From Chryseobacterium gleum (lineage in GTDB: Bacteria; Bacteroidota; Bacteroidia; Flavobacteriales_D; Sanyastnellaceae): DNA of 7,598 nt. The translations under genes and the position numbers were made by a program. The notes under the pieces were generated by a model. It did no database searches. It was not told the origin of the DNA and saw nothing but the letters and a program-made list of their open reading frames with translations. This document shows, in pieces, positions 1-7,598 of the stretch (position 1 is the stretch's first letter; each line of letters begins with the position of its first letter). The stretch covers positions 1 to 7,598 of the forward strand of contig CAMCYM010000079.1 in NCBI GenBank assembly GCA_945883885.1, given 5' to 3'.

Positions 1-51
1 GGGGCGCCGGTGGTGGTGGCGGTGCTGTTTCGCAATTCCTGGAACGCATGA
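1..51 (+). CDS. FecCD-type ABC transporter permease, 3' end only
   Basis: This is a partial gene cut by the left edge. Frame 1 reads GAPVVVAVLFRNSWNA and then TGA at 49-51. A Gly-Ala-Pro followed by a hydrophobic stretch and a basic residue is the usual C-terminal end of FecCD/BtuC-family permeases, which form the membrane channel for siderophore, heme or vitamin B12 import. The stop overlaps the ATG of the next gene in an ATGA (48-51), and that gene encodes an ATPase of the matching transporter class. This supports the reading and implies translational coupling. Only 16 residues are visible, so the assignment rests on the short motif plus context, and the substrate cannot be read from it. 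Confidence 0.65.
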   Translation, partial: GAPVVVAVLFRNSWNA

Positions 52-719
52 GGGCCGCGGAGTGGGTTTGGTCCGGCCTGCAGGCCGGCTACCGCAAACC
101 GGTCACCCCGGTCCTCGATGTGCGCTGGGACACCCCGGGTCTGCATGTGCTCATCGGCCGAAACGGCGCGGGGAAGAGCACGTTGCTGCGCACGGCCGCG
201 GGGCTGCATCGTCCCCTTGCGGGCCGCAGCTGCATCGGCGGGCAGGACGTGCATGGCACGGCGGCCCTGGAACGGGCCCGCTTGGTGGCGTTCCTGCCCA
301 GCACCCCGCCGCGGGGCGTAGGGCTGACGGTGGGCCAGGTGCTGCAGTTGTTGCCGGGAACCGATGCAGAACGGCAGGCGGCCCTCGCAGCGACGGGGGC
401 GGAGCATTGGTGGGACGTGCCTGTGAGCCGCCTCAGCGACGGTGAAACCCAGCGCGTGATGCTCGCGCGCGTGCTGTTCCAAAACGCAGCATGGACCGTC
501 CTCGACGAGCCCACTGCCTTCCTCGACGCGCCGAGCCGAAGCGGGTTGTTTGAGGTCCTCACGGCCGAGGCCGGCCGCGCGGTATTGCTGTCGACCCACG
601 ATTTCCACGCGCTTGCTGGCTTGCCAGGGGTCGCCTCCGTCCATGCCTTGGGGCGGGATGGGTGGCGGGCACTCGATCCGGCAGGGGGGACTGCGCAGTG
701 GGAGGCCGCGTGCCGCTGA
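48..719 (+). CDS. ABC transporter ATP-binding protein, iron/heme/cobalamin uptake type (FecE/BtuD-like)
   Basis: This is a cytoplasmic ATPase of 223 residues that would power an FecCD-type importer. Walker A is GRNGAGKST at residues 37-45, the signature is LSDGETQRV at 129-137, Walker B is TVLDEP at 150-155, the D-loop FLD is at 158-160 and the switch histidine is His184 in STHD. The signature is LSDGE rather than LSGGQ, a form I recall from Bacteroidota members of this family. The usual Q-loop glutamine (in AYLPQ) is replaced: the sequence is AFLPS, with Ser85. At 223 residues it is somewhat shorter than the typical 250-260. The start is fixed by the ATGA overlap with the upstream permease end. 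Substrate (ferric siderophore, heme or B12) is inferred only from the family. The last 25 or so residues are not distinctive. Confidence 0.85.
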   Translation: MRAAEWVWSGLQAGYRKPVTPVLDVRWDTPGLHVLIGRNGAGKSTLLRTAAGLHRPLAGRSCIGGQDVHGTAALERARLVAFLPSTPPRGVGLTVGQVLQLLPGTDAERQAALAATGAEHWWDVPVSRLSDGETQRVMLARVLFQNAAWTVLDEPTAFLDAPSRSGLFEVLTAEAGRAVLLSTHDFHALAGLPGVASVHALGRDGWRALDPAGGTAQWEAACR

Positions 720-769
720 GGTTGGAGAAATTTGGCGGGTGGCAATGAACCCGGGTGGGGGTGAGCCTG

Positions 770-777
770 TAATTTCG
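770..777 (+). promoter_or_regulatory. possible Bacteroidota -7 element upstream of the metallophosphoesterase gene
   Basis: TAATTTCG resembles the Bacteroidota -7 consensus TAnnTTTG with one mismatch and lies 8 bases before the ATG at 785. The nearest upstream TTTG (731-734) is about 35 bases away, too far for a normal -33 element. If this is used, the transcript would be nearly leaderless. The TAA within it is also the in-frame stop that limits the gene start. The rest of the 720-784 gap shows no hairpin or other signal. Confidence 0.25.
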
Positions 778-784
778 CCATCCC

Positions 785-2044
785 ATGCCATCACCCGCAC
801 GCATCCTCGCCATGTTCTTGTTCATGTCCGCCCTGATCGCGGTCATCGAGTGGTGGGCGTACCGGTCGGTGCAACGCACGTGGGACGGAGAGCCGTGGTG
901 GGGAACGGTGCGGACCGCATGGTGGGTCGGGTCGGTCGCCTTGTGGCTCGCGTTTATCGTCTCGAGCTTCATCTGGCCCACGTGGCGGACCACGCGGCCC
1001 GAACTCCTGTCGGTGCTGTCCATCGCCTTCTTCCTCGTCCTGATTCCGAAGGTGGTGCTGGCGATTTTTGCGGTGCTGGAGGGCGTTCGGCATGCGGGGA
1101 CGGCAGCCGTACAGGCGGTCACGGGCAGCGTCGCACCCATCCCGCGGGCCACCTTCCTGTCGTACGTCGGGCAGGGGGCCGCGGCCATGACCTTCGCCAG
1201 CTTTCTGTACGGCGTGACGCGCGGGAAGTATGCCTACCGCATCGAACGGCATCGCCTGGCGTTGCCCGGATTGCCCGAGGAATTCCGCGGGCTGCGTTTG
1301 GTCCAAATCTCAGATGCCCACCTCGGGAGCTTCCACGGCACGCCGCAGCCCGTGCTTGACGCGCTCGCCTCCATCAACGCTCTGGAACCCGACCTCATCT
1401 GCTTCACGGGCGACCTGGTGAATATGCACTCCGACGAGGCCTTGCCCTGGATCGATGCATTCGCGGGCTTGCAGGCACGGCTGGGCAAGTTCAGCATCCT
1501 GGGCAACCACGATTATGCGGACTACGGCAACTTCTCCGATGCCGAGCGCACGGCCAGCGTGGACCAACTCATCGACATCCACCGGCGCATGGGATTTCAG
1601 CTCCTGCTGAATGCCCACACGGTCGTGGAGGCGCCCGGCGGTGGCGCGTCGCTGGTCCTGGCCGGTGTGGAGAATTGGGGGAAGGGCTTTCGCCAAAGCG
1701 GGGACCTCGCCCGCACCCTGCTTGGGAGCGGCTCCGACGAACGCTGCACCATCCTGCTCAGCCACGATCCGACGCACTTCGAAGAGCAGGTCATGGGCGG
1801 AAAAGCCCCCGTGGAACTGACTTTGAGCGGGCACACGCACGGGATGCAGATGGGCATCGAAATCCCTTGGCTCGGGCTCAAGGTGTCCCCCAGCAGCTTG
1901 CGGTACAGCCGGTGGGGCGGGCTATACCAAGAGGGCCGGCAGTTCCTGCATGTGAACCGAGGCTTCGGCGTGCTGGGCTTCCATGGACGGGTGGGCATGC
2001 CCCCGGAAATCACGCTGTTCGAACTCGAACCGGCTGCGGTCTGA
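785..2044 (+). CDS. membrane-anchored calcineurin-like metallophosphoesterase
   Basis: This is a protein of 419 residues with an N-terminal membrane region and a C-terminal two-metal phosphoesterase domain. Hydrophobic segments lie at about residues 7-24, 46-64, 76-98 and, more weakly, 124-143. The catalytic domain runs from about 168 to 413 with all metal-binding motifs: DAH (Asp177, His179), GD (Asp210), GNHD (Asn241, His242), SHDP (His327) and GHTH (His350, His352). The family is related to YkuE/YaeI-type enzymes, which hydrolyse phosphate esters including UDP-diacylglucosamine-type lipids; the actual substrate here is unknown. The ATG at 785 is the first start after an in-frame TAA at 770-772, so the N-terminus is firm. 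It is separated by 65 bases from the transporter gene and by 55 from ettA, and is probably its own unit. All active-site residues are intact. Confidence 0.9.
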   Translation: MPSPARILAMFLFMSALIAVIEWWAYRSVQRTWDGEPWWGTVRTAWWVGSVALWLAFIVSSFIWPTWRTTRPELLSVLSIAFFLVLIPKVVLAIFAVLEGVRHAGTAAVQAVTGSVAPIPRATFLSYVGQGAAAMTFASFLYGVTRGKYAYRIERHRLALPGLPEEFRGLRLVQISDAHLGSFHGTPQPVLDALASINALEPDLICFTGDLVNMHSDEALPWIDAFAGLQARLGKFSILGNHDYADYGNFSDAERTASVDQLIDIHRRMGFQLLLNAHTVVEAPGGGASLVLAGVENWGKGFRQSGDLARTLLGSGSDERCTILLSHDPTHFEEQVMGGKAPVELTLSGHTHGMQMGIEIPWLGLKVSPSSLRYSRWGGLYQEGRQFLHVNRGFGVLGFHGRVGMPPEITLFELEPAAV

Positions 2045-2045
2045 G

Positions 2046-2080
2046 TTTGCACGGCGTTCAGCCTACGTCCCCTACCTTCG
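2046..2080 (+). promoter_or_regulatory. likely Bacteroidota-type promoter for ettA (and gluQ)
   Basis: TTTG at 2046-2049 and TACCTTCG at 2073-2080 are separated by 23 bases. This fits the Bacteroidota pattern of TTG or TTTG at -33 and TAnnTTTG at -7, with one mismatch (C for T). Spacing is at the long end of the reported range. Transcription would begin near 2086, giving a leader of about 14 bases before the ATG at 2100. The -33 box begins two bases after the stop codon of the preceding gene. Placement is by eye. Confidence 0.45.
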
Positions 2081-2099
2081 CTTTCCCATTTTCAGTACG

Positions 2100-3774
<1,675 letters not shown>

Positions 3775-3788
<14 letters not shown>

Positions 3789-4662
3789 GTACATCGGCCG
3801 TTTCGCGCCGTCCCCGACGGGGCCGTTGCACCTCGGTTCGATGGTGGCCGCGGTGGGTTCTTGGCTGGATGCACGAGCCCACGGTGGCACGTGGCTTCTG
3901 CGCATCGACGACTTGGATCCGCCGCGCGAAGTCGCCGGAGCTGCGGCGGGCATTCTGCGCACCTTGCACCGCTTCGGGCTGGAGCCCGATTCCCCGCCGG
4001 TGTACCAAAGTTCCCGCAGCACCGCATACGCCGAGGTCCTGGAACAGTTGCGGGCACGCGGCGACGCTTACGGATGTGCCTGCTCACGCCGGGACCTGGT
4101 GGATGCAGCCGTCTATCCCGGCACCTGCAGGGGCCGAGAAGTCGAGCCACGTGCCTGGCGGTTCTTCGTAGGCACGGGGACGGTGGGCTGGCAGGACCGG
4201 TTCGCCGGTGCCCAGCACTTCGACCGTCACCTCGAGCTTGGCGACTTTGTGATCAAGCGTGCCGACGGCTGGTGGGCCTACCACCTTGCGGCGGTCGTGG
4301 ACGACGCTGCGGCTGGAGTGACCGACGTCGTGCGCGGCGCAGACCTCCTCTCCTCGACCGCCTGCCACATCGCATTGCAGGAGCGGTTCGGATTCCCGGT
4401 TCCGCGCTACGGCCACCTCCCGGTCGTGCGCAACGCCGCCGGGGAGAAACTCAGCAAACAAACCCTCGCCCCACCGGTGGACAATCAGCCTGTGGCCGAT
4501 GTATTGCGCGCGGTCTTCCAGCATTTGGGACTGCCTGCCGGTGCATCAAACGACCAGGACGTCCTGCTGGCAGATGCGCTGGAGGCGTGGAAAAGTCAGT
4601 TGCAAGGCAACCGGGAGGGGGGGCATTTGGCGGCCTTTGCACCGGGCAGCGTGACCGAGTAA
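3775..4662 (+). CDS. gluQ: glutamyl-Q tRNA(Asp) synthetase
   Basis: This enzyme activates glutamate and attaches it to the queuosine base at position 34 of tRNA(Asp). It is a shortened glutamyl-tRNA synthetase of 295 residues lacking the anticodon-binding domain. It begins with IGRFAPSPTGPLHLGS; HLGS (19-22) is the HIGH-motif equivalent and KLSKQ (225-229) the KMSKS equivalent. The zinc site is complete: Cys101, Cys103, Tyr114 and Cys118. The only plausible start is TTG at 3775, because an in-frame TGA lies at 3760-3762 and no ATG or GTG falls between. The gene therefore overlaps the last 14 bases of ettA in another frame, which suggests coupled translation. No Shine-Dalgarno is visible. The 3' end overlaps the convergent hydrolase gene by 67 bases. 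Recognition of the family is secure. Confidence 0.93.
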
Positions 4663-5546
4663 GACGGCGAGCGACCGCGGGAAACCGTGCGGACGAAATC
4701 GGCTACGCGGTCTTGAATGGCCGGATCCATAAGGGATTTCGAGGCAACCTCGTGACCAGCACCCGTCACGCTGAGCAAGGCCGCAGGAGAGCCGGCGTCC
4801 GCCAAACAGCCCTGCAACCCGCCACCGCCGACCACGATAAAGTTGTCGGGACTCTCGGGACAAAATCGGTGGATGGCTTCGCCGTACGGAACGAGCCCAT
4901 CGCAGGTCCCGTGGATGGCGAGCAAGGCCGGGTACGTGCCGCGCGCAGGCGCAGGCGCTTCAAGGGCTCCGGCGAATGAAACGACCCCGTCGAGGGCATC
5001 GGCGAGCGGTTCGGGAAGCGAGGCACGCATCCGGAATGCGGCGTGGAGGGCGGCATGCGCCCCGGCGGAGGTTCCCCCGATCACGACCGAGGAGCGGCTG
5101 CACCCAGCAGGAAGCCCTTTCCCCAGGAGGTATTCCACCGCCGCCAGCAGGTCTTGTGCCCCGGCAGCGATGGCGGCGCGTTTGCGCGCGGCGGGCACAT
5201 CACATCCCATGCCCGTGCCTTTGAGCGTGAGCCGATACGAGATGCAGGCTACGGCGATGCCGCGTTCAGAGAGGCTGCGTGCAAAGTCAGCGACCGGAGC
5301 ATCGTCGCGCCGGCCTTCGCTGAAGGTGCCTCCGTGGGCAAAGATGAGCAATGGCGTAGGCCAACCGGCGGCGTCGGCCCGCGCTACCCGCGGGGCAGGC
5401 ACATACAGGTCATAGCGCAAGGTGTCGGCCGTTCCACGTACCGCGTAGACGAGGTTCTTCGTGACGGTTTGGGCCGCGAGCGGGAGCCACGCAACACTGC
5501 ATGCGAGGAGCACTGCCCCGGGGCGGAACGCACCGAAGCGGCTCAT
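4596..5546 (-). CDS. secreted alpha/beta hydrolase (esterase/lipase-like)
   Basis: This is a protein of 316 residues with a signal peptide (basic start, hydrophobic segment at about 11-24, probable cleavage after LAA or AAQ near 25-27), so it is likely periplasmic or exported. The serine-hydrolase parts are in order: HGG oxyanion motif (71-73), GTSAG nucleophile elbow with Ser160, acid Asp216 in HGTCDGLVP, and His265 in GAGHE. This layout suits a carboxylesterase or feruloyl/acetyl esterase-like enzyme; the substrate is not readable. Several cysteines (for example 115, 149, 215, 229, 247) could form disulfides. The start ATG overlaps the stop of the recombinase gene as ATGA (5543-5546), so it is translated as the last gene of that operon. 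Its last 20 or so residues, past the conserved fold, lie in the overlap with gluQ and may be a lineage-specific extension. Confidence 0.85.
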   Translation of the reverse strand: MSRFGAFRPGAVLLACSVAWLPLAAQTVTKNLVYAVRGTADTLRYDLYVPAPRVARADAAGWPTPLLIFAHGGTFSEGRRDDAPVADFARSLSERGIAVACISYRLTLKGTGMGCDVPAARKRAAIAAGAQDLLAAVEYLLGKGLPAGCSRSSVVIGGTSAGAHAALHAAFRMRASLPEPLADALDGVVSFAGALEAPAPARGTYPALLAIHGTCDGLVPYGEAIHRFCPESPDNFIVVGGGGLQGCLADAGSPAALLSVTGAGHEVASKSLMDPAIQDRVADFVRTVSRGRSPSYSVTLPGAKAAKCPPSRLPCN

Positions 5547-6484
5547 GAGTTTGCGGGCTCGGAAGCGCGGCGACTGCGGGGGTGGAAGCGCTCGATTTGG
5601 TCGCGCAAGAAACGCCGGTCGAGGTGGGTGTAAATCTCCGTGGTGGTGATCGAGGAGTGCCCGAGCATCTCCTGGATAGCGCGCAAATCCGCCCCTGCTT
5701 CGAGCAGATGCGTCGCAAAGCTGTGGCGGAAGGTGTGCGGGCTCACGCTTTTGCGCACCCCGGCGGCGATGACGGTGCGGCGCAGCATGGTGAAGGCCAT
5801 TTGGCGGCTCATGCCGCGCCCCTGCCTGCCGAGGAACAAGATGTCCTCGTGGCCGGGCTCCGGCGTGATCGAGCTGCGGTACTGCGAGAGGTAATCGTCG
5901 ATGGCATCCGACGCGGATTTCCCGATGGGCACCCAGCGTTCCTTGTTGCCTTTTCCGATCACGCGCACGACTCCGTCGACCAAATCCACCCGCGAAACCC
6001 GAAGTTCGATCAACTCGCTGACCCGCAGGCCGCAGCTGTACAACACTTCGAGCATTGCGCGGTTCCGAATGCCTTCCCGGCGGGACACATCCACGGCGGC
6101 GATGATCCGCCCGATTTCTTCGACGCTCAGCACGTCGGGCAACTTCCTCTGCGGTCGGGGCGATTCGATGAGCTCGACCGGGTCGCTGTCCACGAGTCCT
6201 TCGACGCGGAGGTACTTGCAGAAGCTGCGCACCCCGGACAGCATCCGGGCCTGGCTGTTGCGTGCGAGCCCGCGGTCAAACAGCGAGCCCATGAAGTGCT
6301 CGACCGTGGTGCCGCTGATGTCCCGGGGTTGAGCGATGCCCTCTTCGCTCCGTGCAAACCGGGTAAACTGCTCGATGTCGCGCATGTAGGCGGCAACGGA
6401 ATTCGGGCTGAGGCCTTTCTCTAACTCGAGGTAGGTCCGGTAGCCCGACAGTGCCGAAGCCCAATCAGAGTTCAACGCAGTCAT
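5543..6484 (-). CDS. xerD: tyrosine recombinase, XerD/XerC type
   Basis: This is a site-specific recombinase of 313 residues that would resolve chromosome dimers at dif during division. The N-terminal core-binding domain (about 8-95) includes the SPNSVAAYMRDI motif at 26-37. The catalytic domain has the full set of active-site residues: Arg154 (GLRVSEL), Lys178 (GKGNKER), His250 and Arg253 (HTFRHSFATHL), His276 (LGHSS) and nucleophile Tyr285 (IYTHLD). I chose the ATG at 6484, giving MTALNSDW, because it overlaps the preceding gene's TGA in an ATGA (6481-6484). A TTG start at 6496 is possible but would add only four residues inside the upstream gene. The length and lack of nearby att-like repeats favour a housekeeping Xer protein over a phage integrase. 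XerC versus XerD cannot be decided firmly by eye. Confidence 0.9.
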   Translation of the reverse strand: MTALNSDWASALSGYRTYLELEKGLSPNSVAAYMRDIEQFTRFARSEEGIAQPRDISGTTVEHFMGSLFDRGLARNSQARMLSGVRSFCKYLRVEGLVDSDPVELIESPRPQRKLPDVLSVEEIGRIIAAVDVSRREGIRNRAMLEVLYSCGLRVSELIELRVSRVDLVDGVVRVIGKGNKERWVPIGKSASDAIDDYLSQYRSSITPEPGHEDILFLGRQGRGMSRQMAFTMLRRTVIAAGVRKSVSPHTFRHSFATHLLEAGADLRAIQEMLGHSSITTTEIYTHLDRRFLRDQIERFHPRSRRASEPANS

Positions 6485-7593
6485 TCGGGGGTCCAAGTTT
6501 GGGAAGTAAGAAGCAAGGCCTCCTGCACGGTGATGCGGCGGCCGTTGTGCGAAGCCGTGACAAAGGGCCCCGGAAATCGGTGGGCCGCTCGGATGGCATT
6601 GCGCGAAGCGCGGGCCTCAGTGTACGTGACGTGGTTGCCCGTGGTGTATTTCGTCCAACCTTCGTGTTCCCAGCGCGTTACGTCGGCTGAAAACCGGTGG
6701 CGTCGGGTGAAGAAGGCCGAGGTGATGGTGCGGTGGGTGGCAACGAGTTGGACGTGGAAGCGGGGAGGAGATTGAGATTGAGATTGAGATTGAGATTGAG
6801 ATTGAGATTGAGATTGAGATTGAGATTGAGATTGAGATTGAGATTGAGATTGAGTGCGTGTTTGGGTTTTCACGCCGCCTTTGACGTGGGTCACCACGCC
6901 CTCAATGCCCTCGAAACAAGCCGCTTCAGGCCCGAGGATCCGGTAGGAAATGCGCGCGCTGCCGCTTGCTGTCCCTTCGAACCAAACAAACCGCAACCCG
7001 GACCGATCCACCGTGACCGTCGCCCCGTCGAGGTTCTCCGCCTCTGCCGTACAGCCGGGAGGAAGGGTCTCTTCGATGCGCAAAAAAGCCCCGGGTTCGA
7101 GACCAGAAACTACAACCGTCACGGTGGCCACATCGGGACCGTCGGCGGAGACTTCGCGGCGCGCAGTCGTCGGTCCGGTGGGCGCTTGGAAGACCGCAGG
7201 GAGGGCGGCGGGTTGCAGGGCGACATCGGTGCGCTGGCCGTTTACGAGCAACGAGAGGGTCGGCGCAAGTGCGCTGGTCCTGTACCCTCTGTCCGCGGCC
7301 ACCCGAACCCCGACCTTGAGGGCAGGCACAGCGGGCAACGTTTCCCACACGTACCGAACGCTCGCGCCATTCCGTACCAAACGTCCGCCGCGGGCGATGG
7401 GCGAACCGAGGGTGAGGCCTTCCGGGAGTGTGAGTTCGAAGCGCGCCGAAGTCGGAGCTTCTGTGCAGTGCACGGTCCAAACGATGTCGCCGACTTCCCC
7501 CGGTGACAAGTGAGCAGGAGCACGGCATTCGGAAACCACGTGCGGCGGCACGGATAGCAGTGTCCACAGGCTTGTCAGGAAGAGGTACAGCAT
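6481..7593 (-). CDS. exported protein with beta-sandwich-like domains, Ser-Gln repeat linker and SPOR-like C-terminal region
   Basis: This is a protein of 370 residues with no firmly recognised function. A hydrophobic segment at 1-16 suggests a signal peptide. It has no basic residue of its own, but the codon just before the ATG is CGC (Arg), so the true start may lie beyond the right edge. Two regions rich in beta-prone, alternating hydrophobic sequence follow, about 22-125 and 150-235; each has a motif like LTLPEGLTLG (54-63) or EETLPPGCTA (174-183), as in DUF11/Ig-like surface modules. Residues 248-275 are Q(SQ)13S, preceded by the degenerate TQTRTQ. The C-terminal region (278-368) starts FHVQLVATHRT and contains HEGWTKYTTGN (309-319) and EAR, resembling SPOR-type peptidoglycan-binding domains of Bacteroidota. 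It overlaps the recombinase gene by ATGA. A cell-envelope or division role is inference from the SPOR-like part. Confidence 0.75.
   Translation of the reverse strand: MLYLFLTSLWTLLSVPPHVVSECRAPAHLSPGEVGDIVWTVHCTEAPTSARFELTLPEGLTLGSPIARGGRLVRNGASVRYVWETLPAVPALKVGVRVAADRGYRTSALAPTLSLLVNGQRTDVALQPAALPAVFQAPTGPTTARREVSADGPDVATVTVVVSGLEPGAFLRIEETLPPGCTAEAENLDGATVTVDRSGLRFVWFEGTASGSARISYRILGPEAACFEGIEGVVTHVKGGVKTQTRTQSQSQSQSQSQSQSQSQSQSQSQSQSQSPPRFHVQLVATHRTITSAFFTRRHRFSADVTRWEHEGWTKYTTGNHVTYTEARASRNAIRAAHRFPGPFVTASHNGRRITVQEALLLTSQTWTPE
6768..6854. repeat. perfect hexanucleotide tandem repeat (GAGATT, 14.5 units)
   Basis: Fourteen identical GAGATT units (6768-6851) plus a half unit GAG (6852-6854) lie without a single mismatch. 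Read on the minus strand the unit is TCTCAA, coding Ser-Gln, in frame in the exported-protein gene. Because the unit is six bases, gain or loss of copies keeps the frame and changes only linker length. The repeat is 33% GC in a clearly GC-rich surrounding, and every Ser codon is TCT and every Gln codon CAA. This points to recent expansion by strand slippage rather than long selection on codons. Flanking near-copies (ACTCAA, TCTCCT) look like decayed ends. Confidence 0.97.
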
Positions 7594-7598
7594 GCGTG

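Noticed and set aside
550..1359. A 269-codon open frame on the plus strand across the transporter ATPase and metallophosphoesterase genes
   Set aside because: It runs out of frame through two recognisable genes and its translation is Arg/Gly/Pro-rich without domains. It is a GC-driven shadow frame.
1983..2099. Extended N-terminus for EttA from the ATG at 1983
   Set aside because: The extra 39 codons overlap the end of the metallophosphoesterase gene in another frame and pass through the promoter-like sequence. The ATG at 2100 gives the standard EttA beginning.
5543..6484. Phage or integron integrase marking a mobile element
   Set aside because: The protein has the compact length and motifs of housekeeping Xer, sits in a coupled operon, and no tRNA gene, att-like direct repeats or cargo genes are visible nearby.
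6485..6496. TTG start at 6496 for the recombinase
   Set aside because: The ATG at 6484 forms an ATGA overlap matching the next junction in the same operon, and the four extra residues add nothing conserved.
6768..6854. CRISPR array or phase-variable on/off switch
   Set aside because: Units are 6 bases with no spacers, so it is not CRISPR. Copy change keeps the frame, so it cannot switch translation on and off by frameshift.
6697..7506. A 269-codon plus-strand open frame containing a Leu-Arg repeat
   Set aside because: The Leu-Arg run is only the reverse reading of the Ser-Gln repeat. The minus-strand frame has a signal peptide, ordered domains and ATGA coupling, so it is the real gene.

Overview
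The window looks like chromosomal DNA from a high-GC member of the Bacteroidota. Evidence for this: the upstream region of ettA carries a Bacteroidota-type promoter (TTTG, then TAnnTTYG) rather than a sigma70 one. No start codon is preceded by a clear Shine-Dalgarno sequence. The ABC ATPase has an LSDGE-type signature, and the metallophosphoesterase and the last protein resemble families I associate with this phylum. GC is high by eye throughout. I cannot place it below phylum level.

Plus strand, 1-4662. The left edge holds the last codons of an FecCD-type permease, overlapping by ATGA the gene for its ATPase (48-719); this is the end of an iron/heme/cobalamin-type uptake operon. Next comes a membrane-anchored metallophosphoesterase (785-2044). 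A promoter-like sequence then precedes ettA (2100-3788), a ribosome-bound ABC-F ATPase. The gene for glutamyl-Q tRNA(Asp) synthetase (3775-4662, TTG start) overlaps the end of ettA by 14 bases, so two translation-related genes are coupled.

Minus strand, 7593-4596. Three genes are read leftwards, each joined to the next by an ATGA overlap. They are a secreted or periplasmic protein with a (Ser-Gln)n linker and a SPOR-like C-terminal region (7593-6481), a XerD/XerC-type tyrosine recombinase (6484-5543), and a secreted alpha/beta hydrolase (5546-4596). The hydrolase gene converges on the tRNA synthetase gene, and their 3' ends overlap by 67 bases.

Most of the window is ordinary, compact housekeeping sequence. 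No intergenic stretch exceeds about 70 bases, and I see no RNA gene, insertion sequence, CRISPR array or prophage. The most unusual element is a perfect hexanucleotide tandem repeat (14.5 units of GAGATT at 6768-6854) inside the first gene of the minus-strand operon. It encodes a Ser-Gln linker and looks recently expanded. I do not see a convincing new multi-gene system.
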